This document shows, in pieces, positions 8,219-13,693 of a stretch of DNA of 13,693 nucleotides. This DNA comes from Burkholderiaceae bacterium. Its GTDB lineage: Bacteria; Pseudomonadota; Gammaproteobacteria; Burkholderiales; Burkholderiaceae_C. Position numbers and translations under genes: made by a program. Numbering within the stretch: position 1 is the stretch's first letter; each line of letters opens with the position of its first letter. The notes under the pieces were generated by a model. That model did no database searches, was not told where the DNA came from, and saw only the letters and a program-made list of their open reading frames with translations. The stretch is from NCBI GenBank assembly GCA_017853735.1, contig JAFMJA010000047.1, positions 1-13,693 on the forward strand. Direction: 5' to 3'.

Positions 8219-8725
8219 ATGCAGACGAAAGAATCCGACCTGGTCAAGACCCATTGGCAAAGTCCCCTGGGGCGGCTCGATCTGGCCAGTAGCCCTCAGG
8301 GCTTGGTGGGAGTGTGGTTCGAAGGTGCCGCCCATCGTCCCAATATGACGGATTGGCCTGTTGCCAAAAGCCCCTGGTTTGACCAGGCGACCGAGGGCTT
8401 GGCAGCCTATTTTTCAGGCCAGGCTGTCCAATTCAAGCTGCCCCTGGATATGTCCTTTGGCACCCCCTTCCAGCTGACTGTTTGGCGAGCGCTTCTGGGT
8501 TTGCAGTACGGGCAGACCCTCAGCTATGGCGTGTTGAGCCAGCATATTGGACAGCCGCGCGCGGTGCGTGCTGTGGCAGCGGCGATCGGCCGAAATCCAT
8601 TGAGCATCATCGTGCCCTGCCATCGGGTGGTCGGAGCTGATGGCTCCTTGACGGGTTATGCAGGAGGATTGGCGCGCAAAGCCTCCTTGCTTCGGCTGGA
8701 GGGAGCAATTCCCCCTGTCGCCTGA
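8219..8725 (+). CDS. ogt: Methylated-DNA--protein-cysteine methyltransferase (O6-alkylguanine-DNA alkyltransferase)
   Basis: A 168-residue suicide repair protein that moves the alkyl group from O6-alkylguanine to its own cysteine. The acceptor motif IIVPCHRVVG places Cys134; the helix-turn-helix region YGVLSQHIGQPRAVRAVAAAIGRNP (103-127) carries the arginine finger at Arg117. The closing GSLTGYAGGLARKASLLRLEG is typical. It is stand-alone, without the Ada N-terminal zinc and AraC-like domains, so it should not act as an adaptive-response regulator. The ATG at 8219 is used because THWQSPLGRLDLASS, the family N-terminus, follows closely; the same frame stays open some 870 bases upstream over the antisense of the mutase gene, which I take as chance. 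No clear Shine-Dalgarno or promoter is visible in the 96-bp divergent gap. Confidence 0.93.
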   Translation: MQTKESDLVKTHWQSPLGRLDLASSPQGLVGVWFEGAAHRPNMTDWPVAKSPWFDQATEGLAAYFSGQAVQFKLPLDMSFGTPFQLTVWRALLGLQYGQTLSYGVLSQHIGQPRAVRAVAAAIGRNPLSIIVPCHRVVGADGSLTGYAGGLARKASLLRLEGAIPPVA

Positions 8726-8752
8726 ATAACAGGTGGGCTTGGCGATGCAGCT

Positions 8753-9397
8753 TTAAGGGCGAATGACATCCGCCCCTTTCGGGGGCTTGAACCGGAATGT
8801 TTCCTCCGCCAAACGCGGGTTGATCTCGATATTGGCAAAGCGTATGACCGAGCGCTGGCCGAAATTGTCCTGAATGTCCAGGACAGAGAGTTCGGTGCCC
8901 TGATCCCCCTGTCGAAAACCAAGCCGGATAGCATTCAACTGACCATCGCGCGCCCTGGGTGTGGCCAACAACCATCGCAATCCCTCGCTATCGGGAGCGG
9001 TTGCAAGGGTGAACTCGGCCTGGAGCGCGCGGAGGTCTGGGGCGGCGGCAATCAATGCGGCTGGAGTAGACCCCAATGCCACTGACTGGGGACGGGCTGT
9101 CACCTGGTTGAGGTCGACGTCGTACAGCCAGAGGGTTTGGCCATCGGCCACGATGCTTTGGGGGAAGGGTTTTTTGTAATCAAAACGAAATCGGTTGGGG
9201 CGTAAAAACTGAAAACTGCCACTGGAGGTTTTGCTGCGAGCTGCGTGTCCATCGCGCGCCGGACTGGAAACCACCTGGACAAAATCGGCGCGCCCGCTGG
9301 AAGCCGATTTGACAAAATTTTCCAGACTTTGCAGGCCGTCAGCACAGCTCAAGAATGAGATGGCTGCCAGCAGCAACCCACAAGCAATAGATTTCAC
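8753..9397 (-). CDS. lolA: Outer-membrane lipoprotein carrier protein LolA
   Basis: LolA is the periplasmic chaperone that takes lipoproteins from the LolCDE transporter to the outer-membrane receptor LolB. The 214 residues include a signal peptide (KS, then a hydrophobic core at 4-17) probably cut after SCA (residue 19), and the family core RFDYKKPFPQSIVADGQTLWLYDVDLNQVT (71-100). The C-terminal strand VIRFANIEINPRLAEETFRFKPPKGADVI is also typical. The start is a GTG at 9397 that overlaps the ftsK stop as GTGA, with only a weak GAG-type ribosome site, so translation is probably coupled to ftsK. The ftsK-lolA order is conserved in many proteobacteria. A cysteine at position 18 inside the signal region is noted among the findings. 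Confidence 0.95.
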   Translation of the reverse strand: MKSIACGLLLAAISFLSCADGLQSLENFVKSASSGRADFVQVVSSPARDGHAARSKTSSGSFQFLRPNRFRFDYKKPFPQSIVADGQTLWLYDVDLNQVTARPQSVALGSTPAALIAAAPDLRALQAEFTLATAPDSEGLRWLLATPRARDGQLNAIRLGFRQGDQGTELSVLDIQDNFGQRSVIRFANIEINPRLAEETFRFKPPKGADVIRP

Positions 9398-11745
9398 GAT
9401 TTCTCAGCCCTGGCTGGAACCAGGATCTCTCGCTGTCCACTGGAACTCATGGCGCTCACCAGGCCCGCCTTTTCCATGTCTTCCACCAGGCGAGCGGCGC
9501 GGTTGTAGCCTATCTTCAAGTGCCGCTGTACTAAGGAAATGCTGGCTTTGCGGTTTTTCAGGACAATTTCGACCGCCTGGTCGTACATCGGGTCTTTCTC
9601 GGCACTGGCGCCGCCCTCTCCCAGGGCAGCTTCATCGCCGTCAGCGCTACCGCCCTCCAGCACTCCCTCCAGGTAATCGGCTTGACCCTGGCTCTTGAGA
9701 TAGTTCACCACCCGGTGCACTTCTTCATCGCTGACAAAAGCACCGTGCACGCGAACCGGCAATCCAGTGCCACTGGCCAGATAAAGCATGTCGCCCATTC
9801 CGAGCAAGGCCTCCGCACCCATCTGGTCAAGAATGGTACGACTGTCAATTTTGCTGCTGACCTGAAAGGCAATCCGGGTAGGAATATTGGCCTTGATCAG
9901 GCCAGTGATCACATCCACGCTAGGGCGTTGGGTCGCGAGAATCAGGTGAATGCCAGCCGCTCGGGCCTTCTGTGCCAGGCGAGCGATGAGTTCCTCGATT
10001 TTCTTACCCACCACCATCATCAGGTCTGCCAGCTCATCGATGACCACCACAATATGGGGCAAGCGATTCAAGGGCTCCGGATTGTCCGGCGTCAGGCTAA
10101 AGGGATTTCCAATGAACTCCTCACGTGTACGGGCGTCATCGATCTTGCTGTTGTAGCCAGCCAGGTTCCGTACCCCAAGACGGCTCATCAGCTTGTAACG
10201 CCGCTCCATTTCGGCCACACACCAGTTCAAGCCGTGGGCCGCCTGCTTCATGTCGGTCACTACAGGCGCCAACAAATGCGGGATGCCTTCGTACACTGAC
10301 ATCTCCAGCATCTTTGGATCGATCATCAACAGGCGCACATCGCGCGCTTCGGCCTTGTAGAGCAGCGACAGAATCATGGCGTTGATGCCGACTGATTTGC
10401 CAGAGCCGGTAGTTCCAGCCACCAGGACATGCGGCATCTTGGCCAGGTCCACAACCACCGGGTTACCCACAATGTCTTTGCCCAGGCCAAGGGTCAGTAG
10501 AGAACGGGCCTCGTTATAGGCCTGAGAACCCAGGATTTCAGCGAGTCGGATGGACTGACGTTTCGCATTAGGCAGTTCCAGCGCCATGTAATTTTTTCCC
10601 GGGATGGTTTCCACCACCCGAATGGAAACCAGACTGAGGGAACGGGCCAAGTCTTTGGCCAGGTTGACAATTTGTGCGCCCTTGACACCAGTGGCTGGTT
10701 CGATTTCGTAGCGCGTGATCACCGGGCCTGGTTGAGCCAGAACGACCCGAACCTCAACACCGAAGTCACGCAATTTTTTCTCAATCAGCCGGCTGGTCAT
10801 CTCCAGGGTGTCAGCCGACACGCCCTCCAGCCGCGTCTGTGAACCGTCAAGCAGGTCCACCTGCGGCAACTTGGAATCGGGCAGTTCACTGAAAAGGGGC
10901 TTTTGACGTTCTTTGGCAACACGCTCGCTTTGGGGTACCTCGAGCAATACTGGCTCAATGAAAACCGGCATTGGCTGATGTTCAATAATCTCTTCACGCT
11001 GCTCGGAAACCACTTCCTCGCGCTCCCGCGCCGCCTGCAGGCCCAAGGCTACGTCTTCAGCGATTTCCCGTCGTTCTCGGCGTGAGACCATCATTGCGTC
11101 AATGGCTGAGCCGATTCTTTCAGCCAGTTGTCCCCACGAAAACCGAAATACCAGCGCCATGCCCACCAGCAACAGGCCAATCCCCACCAGGGTCGAGCCA
11201 GCAAAACCAAGCCAACGTGTGCCCAGTTCACCCAGCCAGATACCAAGAGCACCCCCGCTAGGCCCTGGCAATTGAGTGTCCAGCCGATGGAAACGCGACC
11301 ATTCGATCACTGAGCTGGCCACCAGCAATACACACAAGCCCAGCCAAAAACCGCTACGGCTTTGGGCCAGGCGATGGGCCCAGGGCAAGGTGTTCGAGCT
11401 GGCAAGCTCAATTTCTGGACCCCGCATCCACTTCATCAGGCTCAACAGCCAAGCTCGAAGACCCGCCGCCCAGCACCACCAGATCGAATAACCCAATAAG
11501 AAATAGCTGATGTCGGCAACCCAGGCACCCAGGCGTCCTCCCCGGTTTTGGATCACAGCACCCGCCCCTGAAGTTGACCAGGCTGCATCTTGCGTTGTGT
11601 AGCTGCTCAGGGCCAATAGCCAGAAGCCCAGTACGACCAGCCCCAGCACGAGTACAAATTCAGTGGCATATCGTCCCCATCCAGGGCGACCCGCCATGCT
11701 GTCCTTGGACTGTTGGTCCTTGAAGGTATTGAGTGAATAGGTCAT
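9394..11745 (-). CDS. ftsK: DNA translocase FtsK
   Basis: FtsK is anchored at the division septum and pumps chromosome termini apart, activating XerCD at dif. The 783-residue product has an N-terminal block of about four membrane helices (roughly 31-48, 74-106, 133-147, 180-201), a charged linker, then the RecA-like motor: Walker A GTTGSGKS (444-451) and Walker B VVVIDELADL (Asp570/Glu571). The C-terminal winged-helix gamma domain (about 718-776, DPMYDQAVEIVLKNRKASISLVQRHLKIGYNRA and on) reads KOPS sites in the family. The linker is about 110 residues against some 600 in E. coli, giving a short FtsK. Start choice: ATG at 11745 yields MTYSLNTF, an N-terminus I recall from other Burkholderiales FtsK proteins, but lacks a ribosome site; ATG at 11697 has AAGGA four bases upstream and would remove 16 residues. 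It is followed by lolA with a 4-base overlap. Confidence 0.95.
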   Translation of the reverse strand: MTYSLNTFKDQQSKDSMAGRPGWGRYATEFVLVLGLVVLGFWLLALSSYTTQDAAWSTSGAGAVIQNRGGRLGAWVADISYFLLGYSIWWCWAAGLRAWLLSLMKWMRGPEIELASSNTLPWAHRLAQSRSGFWLGLCVLLVASSVIEWSRFHRLDTQLPGPSGGALGIWLGELGTRWLGFAGSTLVGIGLLLVGMALVFRFSWGQLAERIGSAIDAMMVSRRERREIAEDVALGLQAAREREEVVSEQREEIIEHQPMPVFIEPVLLEVPQSERVAKERQKPLFSELPDSKLPQVDLLDGSQTRLEGVSADTLEMTSRLIEKKLRDFGVEVRVVLAQPGPVITRYEIEPATGVKGAQIVNLAKDLARSLSLVSIRVVETIPGKNYMALELPNAKRQSIRLAEILGSQAYNEARSLLTLGLGKDIVGNPVVVDLAKMPHVLVAGTTGSGKSVGINAMILSLLYKAEARDVRLLMIDPKMLEMSVYEGIPHLLAPVVTDMKQAAHGLNWCVAEMERRYKLMSRLGVRNLAGYNSKIDDARTREEFIGNPFSLTPDNPEPLNRLPHIVVVIDELADLMMVVGKKIEELIARLAQKARAAGIHLILATQRPSVDVITGLIKANIPTRIAFQVSSKIDSRTILDQMGAEALLGMGDMLYLASGTGLPVRVHGAFVSDEEVHRVVNYLKSQGQADYLEGVLEGGSADGDEAALGEGGASAEKDPMYDQAVEIVLKNRKASISLVQRHLKIGYNRAARLVEDMEKAGLVSAMSSSGQREILVPARAEKS

Positions 11746-11762
11746 CAGCAAAAATGAGTCTT

Positions 11763-11791
11763 ATTTTGCGTCATTGATTTCGCGGTGTCAG
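11763..11791 (-). promoter_or_regulatory. Candidate sigma-70 promoter for ftsK-lolA
   Basis: Reading the minus strand, CTGACA (11791-11786) matches five of six bases of the -35 consensus and CAAAAT (11768-11763) four of six of the -10, separated by 17 bases. Transcription would begin near 11756, leaving about 11 bases before the ATG at 11745 or about 59 before the one at 11697. Judged by eye only. Confidence 0.35.
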
Positions 11792-11793
11792 AG

Positions 11794-11809
11794 GCCTTGC
11801 CTCCAAGGC
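11794..11809. repeat. Perfect inverted repeat between ftsK and trxB
   Basis: GCCTTG-CCTC-CAAGGC forms a six-base perfect dyad with a four-base centre, just upstream of the candidate ftsK -35 box and about 145 bases ahead of trxB. It could be an operator or a short hairpin; there is no T-run, so not an intrinsic terminator. No known regulator site is recognised. Confidence 0.4.
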
Positions 11810-11954
11810 TGTGTCCGGGGATGAGAAATCATTCATACAATGTTGGTCTGTTTGATTCAATGCCACCTGATGCTGTGTTCTGCCCGGCTCACACTTGCAG
11901 TGGGTCAGAATCAAACCCGCATTCTTTGCTGATTTTCCAAGGGTATTTTTTAGA

Positions 11955-12908
11955 ATGTCTCAGAACAAACACGCCAAAGTCCTCATTCTAGGCTCCGGAC
12001 CAGCCGGCTACACCGCAGCCATCTATGCAGCACGCGCCAACTTGAATCCTGTCCTGATCACCGGCATTGCGCAGGGCGGTCAGCTGATGACCACCACCGA
12101 TGTGGACAACTGGCCAGCCGATGTGGATGGCGTTCAAGGGCCTGACCTGATGCAACGCTTTCAGGCACATGCCGAGCGCTTCAAAGCTGAGCTCTTGTTT
12201 GATCATATCAACCGGGTTGACCTCAGCCGCCGACCCTACACCCTGACCGGGGACAGCGGGAGCTATACCTGCGATGCGCTGATCATTGCCACTGGCGCTT
12301 CGGCCAAGTATCTGGGCTTGCCTTCTGAGGAGGCCTTCATGGGTCGAGGTGTTTCCGGATGCGCCACCTGCGATGGATTTTTCTATCGCGAACAGATTTG
12401 CTGTGTGGTCGGCGGGGGGAATACTGCTGTTGAAGAGGCGCTCTACCTCTCAAATATTGCAAGTAAGGTTTACCTGATCCATCGCCGGGACAAATTCAAG
12501 GCAGAACCCATCATGGTCGACAAACTGATGGACAAAGTTGCCGCTGGAAAAATCGAACTGAAGACTTTCAAGACCCTGGATGAGGTTTTAGGGGATGCCA
12601 CTGGCGTCACCGGTGTGCGCCTGAAAAGCACCAAGGATGGACAGACCGAGGATCTGGAGCTCAAGGGCTGCTTTATTGCAATTGGTCACTCGCCCAACAC
12701 CGACATCTTCCAAGGCCAGCTGGAAATGGAGGGTGGCTACATCATCACCAAGGCTGGGCGCAATGGCTTTGCCACCCAGACCTCTGTGCCTGGAGTTTTT
12801 GCCGCAGGCGATGTGCAGGACCATGTTTATCGCCAGGCCATCACCAGCGCGGGCACCGGTTGCATGGCCGCCCTGGATGCCCAGCGTTTTTTGGAACAGG
12901 AAGGCTAG
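11955..12908 (+). CDS. trxB: Thioredoxin reductase (NADPH)
   Basis: TrxB reduces thioredoxin with NADPH through FAD and a redox-active disulfide in the cytoplasm. The 317 residues match the low-molecular-weight bacterial type (about 320). Motifs in order: FAD-binding GSGPAG (13-18), the GGQLMTTTDVDNWP segment (41-54), ATGAS (112-116), active-site CATC (Cys136, Cys139) in SGCATCDGFF, NADPH-binding GGGNTAVE (153-160), HRRDKFKAE binding the 2' phosphate, and the C-terminal FAD motif AAGDVQDHVYRQAITSAGTGC. The ATG at 11955 gives the usual MSxxKHAKVLILGSGPAG start; the frame is open 60 bases further upstream but without family similarity. AAGGG lies 11 bases before the ATG, a rather distant ribosome site. 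It is divergent from ftsK across 209 bases, and no promoter is convincing there. Confidence 0.96.
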   Translation: MSQNKHAKVLILGSGPAGYTAAIYAARANLNPVLITGIAQGGQLMTTTDVDNWPADVDGVQGPDLMQRFQAHAERFKAELLFDHINRVDLSRRPYTLTGDSGSYTCDALIIATGASAKYLGLPSEEAFMGRGVSGCATCDGFFYREQICCVVGGGNTAVEEALYLSNIASKVYLIHRRDKFKAEPIMVDKLMDKVAAGKIELKTFKTLDEVLGDATGVTGVRLKSTKDGQTEDLELKGCFIAIGHSPNTDIFQGQLEMEGGYIITKAGRNGFATQTSVPGVFAAGDVQDHVYRQAITSAGTGCMAALDAQRFLEQEG

Positions 12909-12961
12909 ATCAAGCGCCTGTCTGTGACGGGTCACGACCGAACCCGAGCCGACTTGACCTC

Positions 12962-12980
12962 CCAGCCGGAAGGGGGCTGG
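12962..12980 (+). repeat. Hairpin between trxB and the rpmB promoter
   Basis: CCAGCC and GGCTGG form a perfect six-base stem around a seven-base loop. It lies 53 bases after the trxB stop and its right arm occupies the position where the -35 of the rpmB promoter should be. No T-run follows, so if it ends trxB transcription it does so inefficiently or with a factor. A second small palindrome, GTGAC-GG-GTCAC, is at 12924-12935. Confidence 0.45.
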
Positions 12981-12997
12981 ATCTCGGACAACTCGGC

Positions 12998-13003
12998 TAT
13001 AAT
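12998..13003 (+). promoter_or_regulatory. -10 box (TATAAT) of the rpmB-rpmG promoter
   Basis: A perfect TATAAT lies 140 bases upstream of rpmB, predicting transcription from about 13010. The hexamer 17 bases upstream (GGCTGG) does not resemble a -35 element, and the TGn extension is absent. A strong promoter is expected for ribosomal protein genes, so either the -35 is unusual or an activator or upstream A/T element helps; neither is visible. Confidence 0.6.
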
Positions 13004-13009
13004 GCTTGG

Positions 13010-13142
13010 CTTTGCTGGGATTAGCTGGCAAGTTCTGGGCTACCGCCACCCTGATGGCGAGGTGAGGCAGGTTACCTGCGGCTGTCCTTCCAGGATAGTC
13101 GGACACGGCGACCGCTGTATTTGAAGAAAGCGATGATCTCTC
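13010..13142 (+). other. Structured-looking 5' leader of rpmB-rpmG
   Basis: About 133 transcribed bases precede rpmB. By hand I find consecutive possible hairpins: CGCCA/TGGCG at 13044-13059, GCAGG/CCTGC at 13067-13079, an eight-pair stem with two or three G-U pairs around loop TTCCA at 13080-13100, and CGG/CCG extended past a one-base bulge at 13103-13118. The leader ends in a purine run and a weak ribosome site. I recognise no Rfam-type riboswitch. Ribosomal protein autoregulation is a plausible role but is inference. Confidence 0.4.
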
Positions 13143-13376
13143 ATGGCACGCGTGTGTGAAGTGACGGGCAAAGGCCCAATGGTGGGGAACAATGTTTCCC
13201 ACGCCAACAACAAAACCAAACGCCGGTTCCTGCCGAACCTGCAGTACCGCCGGTTCTGGGTTGAATCGGAAAACCGTTGGGTTCGACTGCGCGTCTCCAG
13301 CGCAGCCCTGCGTTTGATCGACAAAAATGGCATCGACTCTGTGCTCGCCGATCTGCGCGCGCATGGTCAAGCTTAA
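13143..13376 (+). CDS. rpmB: 50S ribosomal protein L28
   Basis: A 77-residue basic protein of the large ribosomal subunit, the usual length for proteobacterial L28. MARVCEVTGKGPMVGNNVSHANNKTKRRFLPNLQ is the conserved N-terminal half, and RFWVESENRWVRLRVSSAALRLIDKNGID the second. It is the zinc-free form: of the four cysteines of zinc-binding L28 only Cys5 survives (CEVT instead of CxxC), and the C-terminal pair is missing. The ribosome site is weak (AAGAAAG at 13124-13130, 12 bases from the ATG), unusual for a highly expressed gene. It is followed after 19 bases by rpmG, the common rpmB-rpmG operon. Confidence 0.98.
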   Translation: MARVCEVTGKGPMVGNNVSHANNKTKRRFLPNLQYRRFWVESENRWVRLRVSSAALRLIDKNGIDSVLADLRAHGQA

Positions 13377-13382
13377 TCACTG

Positions 13383-13388
13383 AAGGAG
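13383..13388 (+). promoter_or_regulatory. Shine-Dalgarno sequence of rpmG
   Basis: AAGGAG lies seven bases before the rpmG ATG, a near-ideal site, in contrast to the weak one of rpmB just upstream. Confidence 0.85.
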
Positions 13389-13395
13389 TTGCATC

Positions 13396-13566
13396 ATGGC
13401 CACTAAAGGCGGACGCGAAAAAATCAAGCTGGAGTCATCGGCCGGAACCGGTCATTTCTACACCACCAGCAAGAACAAGAAGACCATGCCCGAAAAAATG
13501 TCGATCATGAAATTCGACCCCAAAGCTCGCAAGCATGTGGAATACAAGGAAATCAAGCTGAAGTAA
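13396..13566 (+). CDS. rpmG: 50S ribosomal protein L33
   Basis: A 56-residue large-subunit ribosomal protein located near the tRNA exit site in the family. The sequence MATKGGREKIKLESSAGTGHFYTTSKNKK, then MPEKMSIMKFDPKARKHVEYKEIKLK, is typical of proteobacterial L33. It contains no cysteine, so it is the zinc-independent form, matching the zinc-free L28 beside it. The gene is second in the rpmB-rpmG operon and is followed by a strong intrinsic terminator 60 bases downstream. Confidence 0.98.
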   Translation: MATKGGREKIKLESSAGTGHFYTTSKNKKTMPEKMSIMKFDPKARKHVEYKEIKLK

Positions 13567-13580
13567 TCTTCTCGCTTGCC

Positions 13581-13616
13581 CTGACGGAGCCGGCGCAAAG
13601 GCTCTGCGCAGGTCAG
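13581..13616 (+). repeat. Inverted-repeat region in the 3' untranslated part of rpmG
   Basis: CTGAC (13581-13585) and GTCAG (13612-13616) bracket two nested pairs that exclude one another: GAGCC/GGCTC (13587-13591 with 13600-13604) and GCGCA/TGCGC (13593-13597 with 13605-13609). The RNA between rpmG and its terminator can therefore fold in two ways. Confidence 0.4.
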
Positions 13617-13626
13617 TCAAACCAAG

Positions 13627-13653
13627 AAAGCCCCGCCCTGGCGGGGCTTTTTT
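13627..13653 (+). terminator. Intrinsic terminator of rpmB-rpmG
   Basis: A GC-rich stem AAAGCCCCGC / GCGGGGCTTT with a four-base loop CCTG is followed at once by a run of Ts (13648-13653). The upstream A-run makes it potentially active on both strands. It closes the ribosomal protein operon. The remaining 40 bases to the window end show no supported gene on either strand. Confidence 0.92.
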
Positions 13654-13693
13654 CTTGATTTCTGAGCTACTCAACGCGTCAGCCATCAGTGCC

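Noticed and set aside
8755..8779. Possible bidirectional terminator between the alkyltransferase gene and lolA
   Set aside because: The stem GGGCG/CGCCC has only five pairs, a nine-base loop and three Ts, and lies mostly in the lolA coding end; too weak to call.
9682..10299. 205-codon plus-strand frame opposite ftsK
   Set aside because: Shadow of the ftsK motor region, with no ribosome site or recognisable motif.
13004..13142. Known riboswitch (SAH, cobalamin or similar) in the rpmB leader
   Set aside because: None of the conserved core motifs I know for these classes is present; only generic stems are seen.
12588..13370. 260-codon minus-strand frame across the end of trxB and rpmB
   Set aside because: It covers two certain genes and the promoter on the opposite strand, and shows no family motif.
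13435..13686. Minus-strand frame of 83 codons at the window end
   Set aside because: It reads through the terminator and antisense of rpmG and has no family resemblance.

Overview
This window looks like core chromosome of a Gram-negative betaproteobacterium, most likely of the order Burkholderiales. The evidence is Kdo/heptose LPS genes, LolA, a TolC-type outer-membrane channel, a four-helix-anchored FtsK, moderately high GC (estimated by eye in the upper 50s percent), and gene orders familiar from that group (pcm / rhodanese / tolC facing waaA / waaC / phosphomannomutase; trxB divergent from ftsK-lolA; rpmB-rpmG). Assignment below order is not attempted. I see no mobile element, CRISPR array, tRNA or rRNA.

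Layout. (1) Plus strand, 1-4505: the 3' two thirds of an RND efflux pump gene, then a probable operon of a Pcm-like methyltransferase, a single-domain rhodanese and a TolC-family outer-membrane protein. (2) Minus strand, 4483-8122: an envelope-sugar operon transcribed phosphohexomutase (AlgC/ManB type) -> waaC (heptosyltransferase I) -> waaA (Kdo transferase). Its 3' end runs 23 bp into the end of tolC. (3) Plus strand, 8219-8725: a stand-alone O6-methylguanine-DNA methyltransferase, divergent from the mutase gene and convergent with lolA. (4) Minus strand, 8753-11745: ftsK -> lolA, overlapping by four bases. (5) Plus strand, 11955-12908: trxB, divergent from ftsK. (6) Plus strand, about 12998-13653: a promoter, a leader of about 130 nt with several possible hairpins, rpmB, rpmG, and a strong intrinsic terminator. 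The last 40 bases hold no recognisable gene. No gap between genes exceeds 300 bases.

Functionally the window is dominated by envelope assembly (efflux pump, TolC, Kdo and heptose transfer to lipid A, hexose-phosphate supply, lipoprotein transport), with DNA translocation at division, DNA alkylation repair, thiol redox and two ribosomal proteins. Several minus-strand starts are not ATG (TTG for waaC, GTG for waaA and lolA), and two junctions use a GTGA stop/start overlap, which suggests translational coupling.

I do not see a clearly novel system. The observations I would check first are the structured-looking leader in front of rpmB, the Pcm-like protein that lacks the usual substrate-site motif of isoaspartyl methyltransferases, and the 23-bp tail-to-tail overlap of tolC and waaA.
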